Of a stretch of DNA of 64,000 bases, positions 11,013 to 22,086 are shown in pieces; position 1 is the first letter of the stretch, and each line of letters begins with the position of its first letter. The notes below the pieces were generated by a model that saw only the letters and a program-made list of their open reading frames with translations, did not search any database and was not told where the DNA came from. Origin of the DNA: Tetraselmis striata (Eukaryota; Chlorophyta; Chlorodendrophyceae; Chlorodendrales; Chlorodendraceae); assembly GCA_006384855.1 (NCBI GenBank), contig VCJN01000257.1, positions 1 to 64,000 of the forward strand, given 5' to 3'. Made by a program: the position numbers and the translations under genes.

Positions 11013-12040
11013 ATGAAGGTCATCGCCAAGAAGTTCCGGGGAGTATGGCACTACGGCGTGATAACCGGCGTCGTTACCGAGTGGGTGTTGGAGGACTACG
11101 GCGGGGCGACCCAGTGGCGCGCTGTTTTCGAGGACGGGGACATTGTGGGCCTTCTGCGTTCAGAGGTGAGTGGGCCCGGCATGCGTGCTGGTGGCACCAC
11201 TCAACTGCGGTTGTATGGAATCACACGCACCCGCCCGGTCGGCGTGGCAGGTTGTGGAGGCTATGGCGGCTGCCCAGGAGCACCCCCCTGTGGATGCGGA
11301 CGGGGAGGCTCGCTTGGTAACCGTCCATGAAGGCGATGACTTGTCCAGTGAATCACGCACCTTGCCCGGCGTGCGTTCAACACAACCCGGCTGGCGGAGG
11401 CCAAGCAGAACACTGGCTGCCATGGCGTGTGCCATGTGCATGTGGTCCTGGGCTATGTCAGCATGATCAACCTCTTCCCCCTCGCGCCGTTCCACCTGTT
11501 TTTTTTTGGCTTGGGAAGGGACTTTTGGAGGAAATTTGTCACCGTGCAGGGTCACATTGGATTCCGAGCTATGAAGCAGGAAGACCGGCGCCAGGCTTTA
11601 GTCCCGATACCCAGCAACTTTGAACGCGGGTTGCGCCCTTCGTTTGCAGTGTCCAAGAATCGAAAGGTAACCCCCCCCCCCCCCCCCCGGGCGTGGGCGT
11701 GGGCGTGGGCGTGACGGCATTCCCCTCCATGACTGCAGGGTCAGGCAAGGTGACGGTGCAGTCCGGCTGGGTCATGGAGGACTGCTTGCACCACATGGAA
11801 ACGTTTTCCATTCTTAACGCCGGTCCGCTGCTCGAGGAGGCCCGGGTGAAGGCGATCATGACCGAGAAGGAGCTTCGCGTCCCCAGGCGGTGCTTGGGCA
11901 CATGTACAAGCGCATGCAAGGAGCTGCGTGGTTCGTCACGCGGTGGGGGTTGCAGAATGTGGTGACGGAGGAGGACGGCCCCGAGCGCAAGGCGCAGGTG
12001 GACGCGCTCACTAGGGAGGGGAGGACTCGATACCCAGCGC
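11013..12040 (+). CDS. Exons of an unidentified multi-exon gene with a Tudor/SH3-like first domain
   Basis: Exon 1 (from 11013 to 11165) encodes a compact domain with KKFRGVWHYGVI, W-V-L-E-D-Y and QWRAVFEDGDI, like small Tudor/SH3-type barrels that read chromatin; it ends GAG|GTGAGT in phase 0. A second exon, 11251-11316, also phase 0, reads VVEAMAAAQEHPPVDADGEARL. A further exon appears to end at AATCGAAAG|GTAACC (11667), and another opens near 11759 (SGWVMEDCLHHMETFS). The last exon runs into the 30-bp minisatellite. Exon limits after the second are uncertain. It may belong to a transposon carrying a host-like reader domain. Confidence 0.35.
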
Positions 12041-12470
12041 GGCGCCAAGGCGCGGCGGCCGGGGCAGCGCGGCGCCAAGGCGCGGCGGCCGGGGCAGCGC
12101 TGCGCCAAGGCGCGGCGGCCGGGGCAGCGCGGCGCCAAGGCGCGGCGGCCGGGGCAGCGCGGCGCCAAGGCGCGGCGGCCGGGGCAGCGCGGCGCCAAGG
12201 CGCGGCGGCCGGGGCAGCGCGGCGCCAAGGCGCGGCGGCCGGGGCAGCGCGGCGCCAAGGCGCGGCGGCCGGGGCAGCGCGGCGCCAAGGCGCGGCGGCC
12301 GGGGCAGCGCGGCGCCAAGGCGCGGCGGCCGGGGCAGCGCGGCGCCAAGGCGCGGCGGCCGGGGCAGCGCGGCGCCAACGCGCGGCGGCCGGGGCAGCGC
12401 GGCGCCAACGCGCGGCGGCCGGGGCAGCGCGGCGCCAACGCGCGGCGGCCGGGGCAGCGCGGCGCCAAGA
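12041..12470 (+). repeat. 30-bp minisatellite, about 15 units
   Basis: Unit GGCGCCAAGGCGCGGCGGCC plus GGGGCAGCGC, fifteen occurrences of the GCGCCAA core at exact 30-bp spacing. The last three full units carry a G-to-C change (CCAACG). Because 30 is a multiple of three, all six frames stay open, creating Arg/Ala/Gly-rich peptides that should not be taken as genes. Confidence 0.95.
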
Positions 12471-13078
12471 CAGCGCATACAACGGAATCGGCGGAAAGGG
12501 ATGCATTACAAGCTGTGGACGGCAGCCGCTGAAAACTATGCGGCCATGCCGCAACAACCCCAGCACTGGCTTCTGGATACCTCTGATCTGGCTGACGGCG
12601 GCGGGCTGCGGGATGCAGGGCCGCATGACTGAGGTGGCGGTGCTGGTGAGCCCGCAGAGTCTGCATGCGGCGGAGGCGGCGCAGCCGCATAGGCACTAGA
12701 CAATGCTCTGAAGCGAGCCCCAATTGTCTGCCCAGCGCCTGCCCCAATGTAACGCACCAGCTTGGCAGCAATTGGCAGCTCTTTTGCCCCCCCTCCACCC
12801 CACAGACACACTACCAATACCAGTTTCTCATCCCGGCGGGCAGTTGATGCGTATACCCAGACTTGTGCGTACGCGGTGCGGGGGGGGGGGGGGAGGGGGG
12901 GGGAATCACTATAGCTAAGCTAGTGATGTGAGATATGAGTGCAGCAACAGATATTGTGCAAGATATAATACGATGGCATGCAAGCGGGTCCCCGCTCTTC
13001 CACAATCATTGGCCCTGCTCCCTCTTGCCCCGCCCCCGGTGCCCTTTAGCTGCTCTCAGCATCCCGAGTGGGATGGGC

Positions 13079-13560
13079 GTAGCATCGTTTGCAGTAGCAA
13101 CGCAGCCTTTCCGGTGTGACGCCGCCTGGATGTAACCCAGCAGTACGCGCAAAGTGCAAGTGCAAGCTGCTGATGGCGGGGATCCCGCGCGGGGGGGGGG
13201 GGGGGGGGGGGGGCAGCGGCTGTGGGATAGGCGCGGCAGCGGTTGCTACAGAGTGAGGCGTCGCATCGTTTGCAGTAGCAACGCAGCCTTTCCGGTTGCA
13301 TAGTGTGACGCAGCCTGGATTTAACCCAGCAGTACGCGCAAAGTGCAAGTGCAAGCTGATGGTGGCGTGGATCCACGCGAGGTCGCAGGACGGTGCGCGA
13401 GGGGGGGGGGGGGGGCAGCGGCTGTGGGATAGGCGGGGCAGCGGTTGCTACCGAGTGAGGCGTAGCATCGTTTGCAGTAGCAACGCAGCCTTTCCGGTTG
13501 CATAGTGTGACACCGCTTGGATGTAACCCAGCAGTACGCGCAAAGTGCAAGTGTTACACG
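13079..13560 (+). repeat. About 190-200-bp tandem repeat, three copies with poly-G tracts
   Basis: The phrase CAGTACGCGCAAAGTGCAAG occurs at 13141, 13330 and 13532. Each is preceded by GCATCGTTTGCAGTAGCAAC. The first two copies also contain a long poly-G tract whose length differs between copies and explains the uneven spacing. No gene. Confidence 0.85.
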
Positions 13561-13595
13561 TCCGTGTGCCCCACCCAATGACATTGCGCCCGACC

Positions 13596-14402
13596 TCACT
13601 GACGGCATGTCTCGCTCTCCTTCAGCTCCTGGGCCGTCCGCCGCCTCACCCTGCGCACCCCACCAGCCGCGCGTGCCTTCTCGGAAGCCTCACACACGGC
13701 GGCGCGAGTCGCGTCGTGGAACGCGTCCCTGACATGGCGGAACTCCGCCCTCACCGTGGCCGTGGTCGGGCAGGGGACTGCCCGCTGATGGGTCGCCATG
13801 CATGGGTACTTGGGGCCGCACAAAGCCGGGGTGCCGTCGCAGCAACACTCCCAGTCCGTCCGTTGGCCGCAGTCCACGCATGACGGGCGTCCGGCCAGGA
13901 CACGCACATGATAGTGCATGTGGCCGCCTCCCGCCACTGCTCGTAGTGCTCCGGTCAACATGGCGACGAGCAAGTCGGCATGTCCCGCAGGTGGCTGCGG
14001 GGCGGGTGGCGCGAGCGCAGCCTCGCTCGCCTCGACAACCCCCTCAGCCCGATCAGTCGCCTCGACCACGGCCTCCTCCGCCTCCTGACGCGGCGCAGCA
14101 GGCGCATCATCGTCGCCTGGCAGGGCGTCCCCCCCCGCAACGGCGCCGTCGGCGGTGGCCGACGCCGTCGTGGCGGGGTGTTGTGAGGAGGTGGCCCTAG
14201 ACATAGGTGGGGCCGGCACCACGATGTGTTGCTCCACATGCGGTGCGGTTCCTGACGCGACAGCTCCGTCGCACCAGTACCGGCGCCGGCACCCCACGCC
14301 TGCTGGGCTTACCACCAACCGGCATGTTTCCTTTGGGAGGCGGTTCATCCGCGTCGGAGGTGAGCGGCGGTGCCTGTGTGGGTGTGGATACTGCCCAGCC
14401 AT
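13596..14402 (-). CDS. Candidate piggyBac-like transposase C-terminal region
   Basis: Open from ATG 14402 to 13596 (268 residues). The C-terminal third has a Cys/His cluster: C-x-x-C (SCVDC), W-E-C-C-C, LC, then C-M-A-T-H. This order (C..C, W-x-C-x-C, LC, C...H) resembles the cysteine-rich end domain of piggyBac transposases. The N-terminal two thirds are Ala/Pro-rich and acidic with no DDE core, so at best this is a terminal fragment or exon. It could instead be an unrelated zinc-binding protein. Confidence 0.3.
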   Translation of the reverse strand: MAGQYPHPHRHRRSPPTRMNRLPKETCRLVVSPAGVGCRRRYWCDGAVASGTAPHVEQHIVVPAPPMSRATSSQHPATTASATADGAVAGGDALPGDDDAPAAPRQEAEEAVVEATDRAEGVVEASEAALAPPAPQPPAGHADLLVAMLTGALRAVAGGGHMHYHVRVLAGRPSCVDCGQRTDWECCCDGTPALCGPKYPCMATHQRAVPCPTTATVRAEFRHVRDAFHDATRAAVCEASEKARAAGGVRRVRRRTAQELKESETCRQ

Positions 14403-15204
14403 TAGGGCTCCCGCCGCCTGCCGCTCCGCCGACCCACGCCGCGGCGTGTGCTGCGCCCCGCATAGTCGCCTCGAATATAATATACATGACGCGGGGACGG
14501 GGGGGGGGGGGGGGGGGGGGGGGGATTCGTGCGTTTCGTATGTCGGCGGAACGGCGTGCGAAGCTGCGGCTGGCGAAGGTGGTGGAAGTAAGCGTGGCGG
14601 CGTCGGCGGCGTATTACCGTGCGTGCATGCGTGCGCAACCCCGCGGCAGCAAGCGCCGGACTCGGCGTGTGCCAGCGGCAGAGCTGCGAAGCCATGGACA
14701 CGGTACGGGATGCCAAGTCTGGCTAAGCAACTGCCGAGGCTGGCGGCTTAACCCCCATGTCCGGCGGTTGAGGAACGGAAAGTGCGTAGAAGTTGATCGG
14801 GAAAGCGGGCATATAAGCCTGGCTGTGCTAGGTTCCTATTAAGTAATGGCGGTTTGTGCTAAGTAATTCGTAGGGGTGGACCATGCAGCGCAGGTAGGGG
14901 GCGGTATAAATGAGGCCGGGCACATATACTGCTCCACGAAACGACACTGTCGCACGTGTAGTTGAATAGACGCCCCCCCCCCCCCCCCCCCCCCCGCCGG
15001 GTCGGCCCGCCGACCCGCCACGGCATGTAATATCTGTCATGCATCGCCGGGGTATGTGTGAGTGGATGCCCCGCCGCCACATCCCCCCCCCCACCCACCC
15101 CCCCCCCCCCCCATTTACACTTGTGCACTCATTAAGTTTGGGCTGGTTTCGGAGCAGTACATGTACGTATGTATATACATACAATGGAACGTAGGACCTG
15201 CGCG

Positions 15205-16372
15205 GAAAGAGGCGGGGCTGGCGGAGTGCGTTGGGGGTGCGTAGAGTAGCGTGTTGGTGAGATTCGGGGTGCATCGGACGCCGGATGCCCATCCACCCAG
15301 CGTAAAAGACGCGTACGTAATATTCACACTATATATATTCACACGCAAATGTGTGAAAACCGGACATTCCGTGCCGGATGGGTGGGAATACGGCGTCCGA
15401 TGCAGCCAAAACCCCAGCAACACGCTATTCTGTGCACCGCCAATGCACTCCGCCAGCATCGCCTCATTCTCTGTCGATTTCGAAAACGCCTTCACATTAT
15501 CCACCGCTAATTGCAATTGCCACCGTGTAATGTTGTCACGATGTGCGCACACAACAACACTTACTACCGGTTCCGACGCGGATGGAGGCGAGGCTTGCGG
15601 AGTGCGTTGGGGGTGCGTAGAGTAGCGTGCTGCAAATAATTGGGGTGCATCGGACGCCGGATGCCCACCCACCCGGCGTAAAAGACGCGTAATATTCACA
15701 CTTTATTAACACACAAATGTGTGAAAACCGGACATTCCGTGCCGGATGGGTGGGAATACGGCGTCCGATGCAGCCAAAACCCCAGCAACACGCTATTCTG
15801 TGCACCGCCAATGCACTCCGCCAGCACCGCCTCATTCTCTGTCGATTTCGAAAACGCCTTCACATTATCCACCGCTAATTGCAATTGCCACCGTGTAATG
15901 TTGTCACGATGTGCGCACACAACAACACTTACTACCGGTTCCGACGCGGATGGAGGCGAGGCTTGCGGAGTGCGTTGGGGGTGCGTAGAGTAGCGTGCTG
16001 CAAATAATTGGGGTGCATCAGACGCCGGATGCCCATCCACCCGGCGTAAAAGACGCGTAATATTCACACTGCTTTATTAACACACAAATGTGTGAAAACC
16101 GGACATTCCGTGCCGGATGGGTGGGAATACGGCGTCCGATGCAGCCAAAACCCCAGCAACACGCTATTCTATGCACCGCCAATGCACTCCGCCAGCACCG
16201 CCTCATTCTCTGTCGATTTCGAAAACGCCTTCACATTATCCACCGCTAATAATTGCAATTGCCACCGTGTAATGTTGTCACGATGTGCGCACACAACAAC
16301 ACTTACTACCGGTTCCGACGCGGATGGAGGCGAGGCTTGCGGAGTGCACTTGCGGTGCACAGACTAGCGGGA
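15205..16372. repeat. Tandem array of fold-back (MITE-like) elements, about 370-bp period
   Basis: Three full units and one arm. The mark GTGTGAAAACCGG recurs at 15351, 15719 and 16090 (periods 368 and 371 bp). Each unit holds two arms of about 95 bp that are imperfect reverse complements: GAGGCGAGGCTTGCGGAGTG on one side, and on the other a sequence whose complement reads the same way. An AT-rich centre separates them, and about 105 bp of spacer links units. A solo copy is at 18112-18370. Confidence 0.85.
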
Positions 16373-16466
16373 GACTAGATCCATTCGCTTATTTACAAGC
16401 ACGGGCGGTGCTGCCAGACCTGATCGTCTACGGCCGATATAATATTCACACTATATTAACATCGGT

Positions 16467-16520
16467 GCACACCGCCGCACACCGCCGCACACCGCCGCAC
16501 ACCGCCGCACACCGCCGCAC
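16467..16520 (+). repeat. 10-bp tandem repeat
   Basis: About five copies of CACCGCCGCA in a row. No gene. Confidence 0.85.
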
Positions 16521-17119
16521 AACGCTGCGCGCGCACATTCGTCGCACACATTATCCCGGATTCACTCGCCGTATCCATTACGCCGTGCTACTTCAACAAT
16601 AAACATTGCGAAATTACACCGACACAATGCCGCACCGACTAGCTCTTGACAATACGTGCATATAAATAGTAGTGGCGCGCTGCTCCTCGCCTCCGATGTG
16701 TCGTTGACTGCTGCGGAAGGCGGTCGTCGACTGGGTGTTAGTTTCTCCACCTCGGCCGCCCCCCCCCCCCCCCTTCACCGCTCACAGCGCCATGGCCGAC
16801 CTCGCCCCCCCGGGCAAAAGTGGGCGGCGAGCCTTGTTGTCTCGCGTGTCCGCGCCGCCGGCATCGAGGAGGACGAGAAAGACATGAGGAAACGCGTGAC
16901 AAGGTGGGCGCGCAACAAAACACTCCATCCTCCACATTAGCACGCACCCACTCGTGGCTAACTTGTGCCGCGCGCAGGTTCGTCCGGGAGCGCCGTAAGG
17001 CCCACCTCAACGCCAAGGCTTCCACAGTGCCAGCGGCGCAACTCGTGGTGGCCGAGGAGGCCGCATCCTCAGCCGCTTAAAGGCGAAACGATTGTGGCTT
17101 GTTGTGGGTGTCTGGGCAC

Positions 17120-17386
17120 ATGGGGCGTCCCGACGCGAAGGTAAGGAAGCTCATGGCGGCGTCGTCGACGGCACAGCCTCCCGGGGTGGTGAAGACACTG
17201 ACGGATGACAAGAAGCGGAAGAGGCCAGTGAAGAAACGCCGAGGTAAGAAACTGACGGTCGCGGAGTCGGAGGCGGAGTCGGAGGCGCAGGCGCAGGCGG
17301 AGGCGGAGGCGGAGGCGGAGGCGGAGGCAGCGAGATCGTCGAAGCGGAGGGTCCCCCGGGCACGCAAGAACAAGAACAAGCAGTAG
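17120..17386 (+). CDS. Small basic/acidic low-complexity reading frame
   Basis: 88 residues from ATG 17120. A Lys/Arg-rich middle (KKRKRPVKKRRGKK, nuclear-localisation-like) is followed by an Ala-Glu repeat (from 6-bp GAGGCG microsatellite units) and a basic tail. It may be the last exon of a gene whose earlier exons lie at about 16791-17080, where RFVRERRKAHLNAK follows a possible CGCGCAG acceptor. Not recognised; it may be chance. Confidence 0.25.
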   Translation: MGRPDAKVRKLMAASSTAQPPGVVKTLTDDKKRKRPVKKRRGKKLTVAESEAESEAQAQAEAEAEAEAEAARSSKRRVPRARKNKNKQ

Positions 17387-17561
17387 CCCCCGCCCCCTTA
17401 CCCCCCCCCCCCCCCCCCAGGCGGGAGCGGCTGGCGGCGAGGGGGGGCGGGGGGGGGCGGGGCGGGCGTGGTCCCCCCGCCCCCGCACACACCCCCCCCC
17501 CCCCCCCCCCCCCGGGCCACATTCCCCGATGGCAGCTGTCGCGAATATTGTAATTCAAACA

Positions 17562-17818
17562 TTCTTCGGCAAACCGCTGCCTGCCCCCGCCCTCCCCCTC
17601 GCGAATATTTATGTAACGTGAGCACTCTTTGGCAAAACATGGCAGCCAAACCGCCCATCTGATGACCTTTGATCGGACGGCTGGCAGGCCCGTTCAGCAG
17701 TACTAGCTATAATGTACACAAAATTCCCCACTTTGGCCAAATAGTACGGCTGAGATTTGCGCTCCCCTGTACTAATAGTCGTAGTTATCCACAGGACCAC
17801 TCGTCATCGTGCCCGGGT
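17562..17818 (+). repeat. Dispersed repeat, first of two
   Basis: Shares about 215 bp with 18681-18895, including CTGCCTGCCCCCGCCCTCCC, TATTTATGTAACGTGAGCAC and GTCGTAGTTATCCACAGGAC. This copy has an extra segment near 17695-17740. No coding capacity is seen. Confidence 0.8.
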
Positions 17819-18111
17819 ACCGGGTACCGGGTACTAGATACCCGGTACCGGCGTAATAAATATATCGCGTACTACCCGGTACTACACGGACAACCTTGTA
17901 CCTTGTACGTCAGTGCCATGTAACGCTTCACCGGGCTGGTACGACTACCAGAATGATGACAAAAAGGATTTATCGCCCGCCGGCAATAACGCCGGATGTA
18001 CTCGCACGTAACTGGATGGACGTGCCGCCACCAGCAGCAGCCTTCACGGATAAATAATAGTCGCTAGTAGTAGTGCTTCGTCACCTGTATGTCACATCTG
18101 AATCTCACAGT

Positions 18112-18370
18112 GATGGAGGCGGGGCTTGCGGAGTGCATTGGCGGTGCGTAGAGTAGCGTGCTGTAAATACTTGGGGTGCATCGGACGCCGGATGCCCATC
18201 CACCCGGCGTAAAAGACGCGTAATATTCACACTATATTCACACACAAATGTGTGAAAACCGGACATTCCGTGCCGGATGGATGGGAATACGGCGTCTGAT
18301 GCAGCCAAAACCCCAGGAACACGCTATTCTATGCACCGCCAATGCATTCCATCCGCAACCCTCGCCTCAT
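18112..18370. mobile_element. Solo fold-back (MITE-like) element
   Basis: One complete unit of the family arrayed at 15.2-16.4 kb. It has two arms of about 95 bp in inverted orientation around an AT-rich core (GCGTAATATTCACACTATAT). The outer ends read GGAGGCGGGGCTTGCGG and, inverted, GAATGAGGCGAGGGTTGCGG. It has no protein. It is non-autonomous by structure. Confidence 0.7.
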
Positions 18371-18680
18371 TCCCAGTCGTACGTGCTTGTGCACAGGCAC
18401 GGAATGCTTGCACTGCTCCGAAACCACTGTCACATACCCCGCTCATTGGGTACCGATTGCGGCGCATGCACGGCTAGATATTTATTTGTTTACATAAACC
18501 GGGGGGGGGGGGGGGGCACAGTGTCCCGCTACTCACCCTGCATTGGATTAGGGCGACGATTGCAAACAAGACGAGGAGGCGCGAATGAACTGCTCCGAAA
18601 CCACGCGATGTGCCCGGTGACCTCCATATCCAGCACGTCCACCGATGCAAGTAAATAATAAGGACAGGACCCCCCCCCCA

Positions 18681-18895
18681 TTCTTCGGCGAACCGCTGCC
18701 TGCCCCCGCCCTCCCCCTCGCGAATATTTATGTAACGTGAGCACTCTTTGGCAAAACATGGCAGCCAAACCGCCCATGTGATGATCTTTGATCGGACGGC
18801 GGGCAGGCCCCTAGCCGAATAGTACGGCTGAGATTCGCGCTCCCATGTACTAAAAGTCGTAGTTATCCACAGGACGATTCGTCATCGCGCCCGGG
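18681..18895 (+). repeat. Dispersed repeat, second of two
   Basis: Partner of 17562-17818, about 95% alike by eye, lacking the inner segment near 17700. It lies directly before the second copy of the 167-bp repeat. Confidence 0.8.
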
Positions 18896-18917
18896 TTCGT
18901 ACTAGTACTATACGGGT

Positions 18918-19084
18918 CAGTACTCATAGCCTCCCAACCGTGAGATCGTATTCGGACGGCTGTGTAATTAAGGACCGTGGGTGGGCGGGTGCTTTGATTA
19001 TAGTACTCAGTATTACATGCAAGTAGATAAGCGCTTTAGTCATGCACCTATAGGCCCGATCCGCTGCACTACACGGGTACCCGT
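18918..19084 (+). repeat. 167-bp dispersed repeat, copy 2 (independent flanks)
   Basis: Same 167 bp as 7881-8047 and 31427-31593, but with unrelated sequence on both sides. This marks its limits and shows that it moves or is copied on its own. Confidence 0.8.
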
Positions 19085-19683
19085 ACGGCAAAAAAGGCCA
19101 CACTCGTCGAAACGGGGTTCGCCTAACCGCGCTTAACACGGTACTTGTACTGTATCCGTACTCAATAAAGGTCACCGCCGAAAAATCGACGCTTCGCTGG
19201 ATTGGATGAAGATCGTGTAGATATCCTCTTGGGGTGAGAGGGCAGCTCCCAACTCTCCCGTTCCTCCCAGCTGTAAATAACGCCGTGTGTCTAGGTACCT
19301 AGCTAGAGGAAAGAAACGTATAGGCCTATCCTGAACTCTGTGCTGCGTTGATGTGTTATCAGATTGTATATAGAGGTGTGGAGGGAATCCTCCCAGCTCT
19401 CCCCTACCTCCCAGTGATAGTTTGCGCCATGTATCCGTCGAAACGGAGCGATGACGGAATGGTGTGTTGCATTGGTGTGGTGTGGTCTGCGGATGTGGAG
19501 GCAGCTCCCAACCATCCCTATCTTCCCAATTGGTACTCGCTTTTATGTAGAACTTAAGTGCGCCTTCCGATGTGTCGTGGAGACCGATCAGTGTAAACAA
19601 AACCGCGAGGTGTCTGTTTCGGTTCCAAAAAATGGCAACAAAGGAATCAATTAACAGGTCAGCAGAGGAGAGGGGGGCGGGCT

Positions 19684-20640
19684 TCACTTTCCGGGCGCCA
19701 GCTGGTTCATGATGTGCACCAGGATGGCATCAAAGATCGCAAGACACAGCGCCTGCCAGGGAAGGGTTGGCGGGGTCAGGATGGGGCGGCCGGGAGGAGG
19801 GCGGTGGGGGGAGGGGAGGGGGGGGGGGGAGCAGTGCGCCCACCACGGGGCGCATTGCTGCTGCGGCGGGGCGGTGCGAGGCAGGCAGGGGAGGGCACCA
19901 GGGGGGGGGGGGGGGGTTGTGGGTTTTGGTTACATGGTGTGCTGTGTGTGTGCTGAAGGTGTACGATTTGACATGCTTCCCATTGATTGACAAAGCCCGG
20001 GTGGGACAGCCCGGGGTGAGTGCCCGATGGGCGAGCATATACCACAGCCATGCAAGCGCGATGCCATCCGCCAATCTTCGCACAACAGCCATCCTTGAGT
20101 TCTATTCAGTGTCCCTCACGGCGCTGCCTTCACCCCGTCCCCCAGGGGTTCCTCCGCCGCCATGCCCTCCGGTTGTGCTGCGGGTGGCGATGGTGGGTGT
20201 GCTGGGCGAAGAGTGTGTGTGTGTGTGTGGGGGGGGGGGGGGGGCGTTCACCGGAAGGCGGGGCCCGAGGTGGTGTTGATGGTGTTGGTGATGCGGTCCG
20301 GCATGGACGCCAGCCGCTTGGCGCCGATGTCCTTGTCCTAGAGGAACTCCGACACGATCCTGCCGGACACCGCAAACCCCAGCCAGCCGGTACGCATCAG
20401 AGCCGCCACCACATTGGCAGGCCGGAGCACCGTTGGGAGGACAGAGCAAAAGTGCGCCATCCAAGTCCTGGTTCTGATTTTCAGGCGCTGGAGGTCGGCG
20501 GCGAAGGGAGAAGGGGGGAGGGGATACGAGAAGAGGCGCACTTGCGGTTCTTGAAGTCGTCCTCCCAGCGCTGCGCCACCTCCGGCAAGCCCGCCCAGCC
20601 CTCCTTCTCCATCAGCGCCTGCGCCCGCAATCCGAGGCAA
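19684..20640 (-). CDS. Probable exons of an unidentified host gene
   Basis: Several short conserved-looking blocks sit on the minus strand. ALMEKEGWAGLPEVAQRWED lies near 20600. VLRPANVVAALMRTGWLGFA runs on to VSGRIVSEFL near 20430-20340. RRLADGIALAWLW is near 20070. A terminal exon at 19684-19752 follows a GGCAG acceptor and reads ALCLAIFDAILVHIMNQLAP before GK and stop. They are separated by poly-G tracts and low-complexity DNA in the manner of introns. The hydrophobic ends hint at a membrane or organelle protein. I do not recognise the family, and exon joins are unresolved. Confidence 0.35.
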
Positions 20641-21387
20641 CCTGAGCCTACCTTCCTCGCATCAGCAAGCCCCCCCCCCCCCCCCCCCCCCCCTGGAGGT
20701 CTCCGCCTTTGTAGGCTGGGAGTGCGGCTGCCCTTTGCTGCTGCCACATCCCCTACGGGATGCCGACGCACCCATGAGAGCCCGGAATATCGGCCTCAAC
20801 TTGGGTTTGCGCGCAGCGTATAGGATTGGGATTGCTTGTCCTCCCCCCCCGCCCCCCCCCCCCCCACACACACACATACATACACACACCCACACCCGGC
20901 AGGCGCATGCAGCAGAGGGCGACAACATGCGGAGGGGGGGGTGACAAAACGAAGTTGAAACTGAAGTCACTATATACTATCCACAATGTGGGTGAACGCT
21001 CGGCTAAGAATGGTCGCCAAGGGCTCGCTCTACTTCACCATATCACGCGTCCCGGCCTTGCCTATTGACACCCACAATGGACCAACACGCACGTGACAGG
21101 GTTTTCCCTGGTTCTTGTGGATTTGAACCAGGCGCTTCCGCCGGGGCGGGCACCATTATCGACTACATGGGTGGCTGCTTGTAGGAAGGGGTGCCGGGAG
21201 CTTGTGCGGCCGTCCAAATCACCGCACTTTCCATCACCACCTGATGATTCATTGCCGGGACCCGCAGACTGACCCTCCACCCCTCCACTCCCCCCTCCCT
21301 CATGTGTGTGGCTCGCCATTCAGGCCTTTGGAGCCGAGTCCTCCATCCCGAGGACCCCCAGCAGCCGCTGAGGACATGCCTCGTTCT

Positions 21388-21625
21388 CTGTCCGCTCGGT
21401 AGAGCGGAGATCTCTTGTACAAGAGGTCCCCGGCCCGATTCCCGGCTCTGCCATTGAGGGCAATATCGTCAGGGCCCGTGTCCCGGGTTTATGCATTAGC
21501 CTTTCGGGGTTCGAATGAGGCAACGGTCTAATGGCTATGCCAGGCCTACGACTGCAGTTGGCGCAGGAGGTCAAGTGTTGGGGTGGCTTCGGCCGATGGA
21601 TGACCCGGGGCAAAGTTATTTACGC
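21388..21625 (+). mobile_element. tRNA-derived SINE, copy 1
   Basis: The head resembles a tRNA with an A-box-like GCTCGGTAGAGCGGAG and a B-box-like CCCGATTCCCGGCTC. The body is shared with 61492-61745 and, inverted, 45886-46075: GCATTAGCCTTTCGGGGTTC, then CTACGACTGCAGTTGGCGCA and GGCTTCGGCCGATG. No cloverleaf is intact, so it is not a tRNA gene. Confidence 0.7.
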
Positions 21626-21960
21626 TACTTAACTTTTAGCACCCACTCAGGCGCTCTGTCAGCACGCCCTGGCAGCCCCGTCACGGCGTCATGGCATGCA
21701 GGCGCATATTATGCTGGCGCCGGACCTCTTGGCCGACCCGTTCCACGCACCCGATGATTCGCCGTCATTGGGCGGGCCTGGCCCGCCGCTTTCGCTCGCC
21801 ACCCTTACATGTTGCCTCGCCCACCGGTACCATGGACGTAGGGCACCTCCGAGAGCAGCCCCGCCCCCCTACTAAGTAACACCTCAGCTGAAAGCGCGCA
21901 TGATTCAGAGCGCAGAGACGGCGGGATTGGGGTCGCCTCTTTAAAGAGGGGGGAGGGGGC

Positions 21961-22086
21961 TTAGGTCTGCATCAGCACGCGCAGCGCGCTCGCGACGACG
22001 CCGTGGTCTGACGGGAAGTCCAGTGTGGGGAACGGCGCCTCCTCGTCGTAGGTCTTGGCGCCGGTGTTGTCCTTGATGGTCACCTC
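21961..22086 (-). CDS. Terminal exon of an endonuclease/exonuclease/phosphatase-like protein
   Basis: After a CCCGTGCAG acceptor, 41 codons run to a stop: EVTIKDNTGAKTY, then TLDFPSDHGVVASALRVL. The F-P-S-D-H-G-V-V block is the characteristic closing motif of the endonuclease/exonuclease/phosphatase fold, where the Asp-His pair is catalytic and the strand after it ends the domain. No upstream exons could be placed with confidence; the next 400 bp upstream (22087-22500) show none. Short, so the call rests on one motif. Confidence 0.4.
   Translation of the reverse strand, partial: EVTIKDNTGAKTYDEEAPFPTLDFPSDHGVVASALRVLMQT

Noticed and set aside
11569-12798. Long frames through the 30-bp minisatellite on both strands
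   Set aside because: Frames are open because the period is ten codons; the peptides are simple repeats (RRQGAAAGAA, LAPRCPGRRA).
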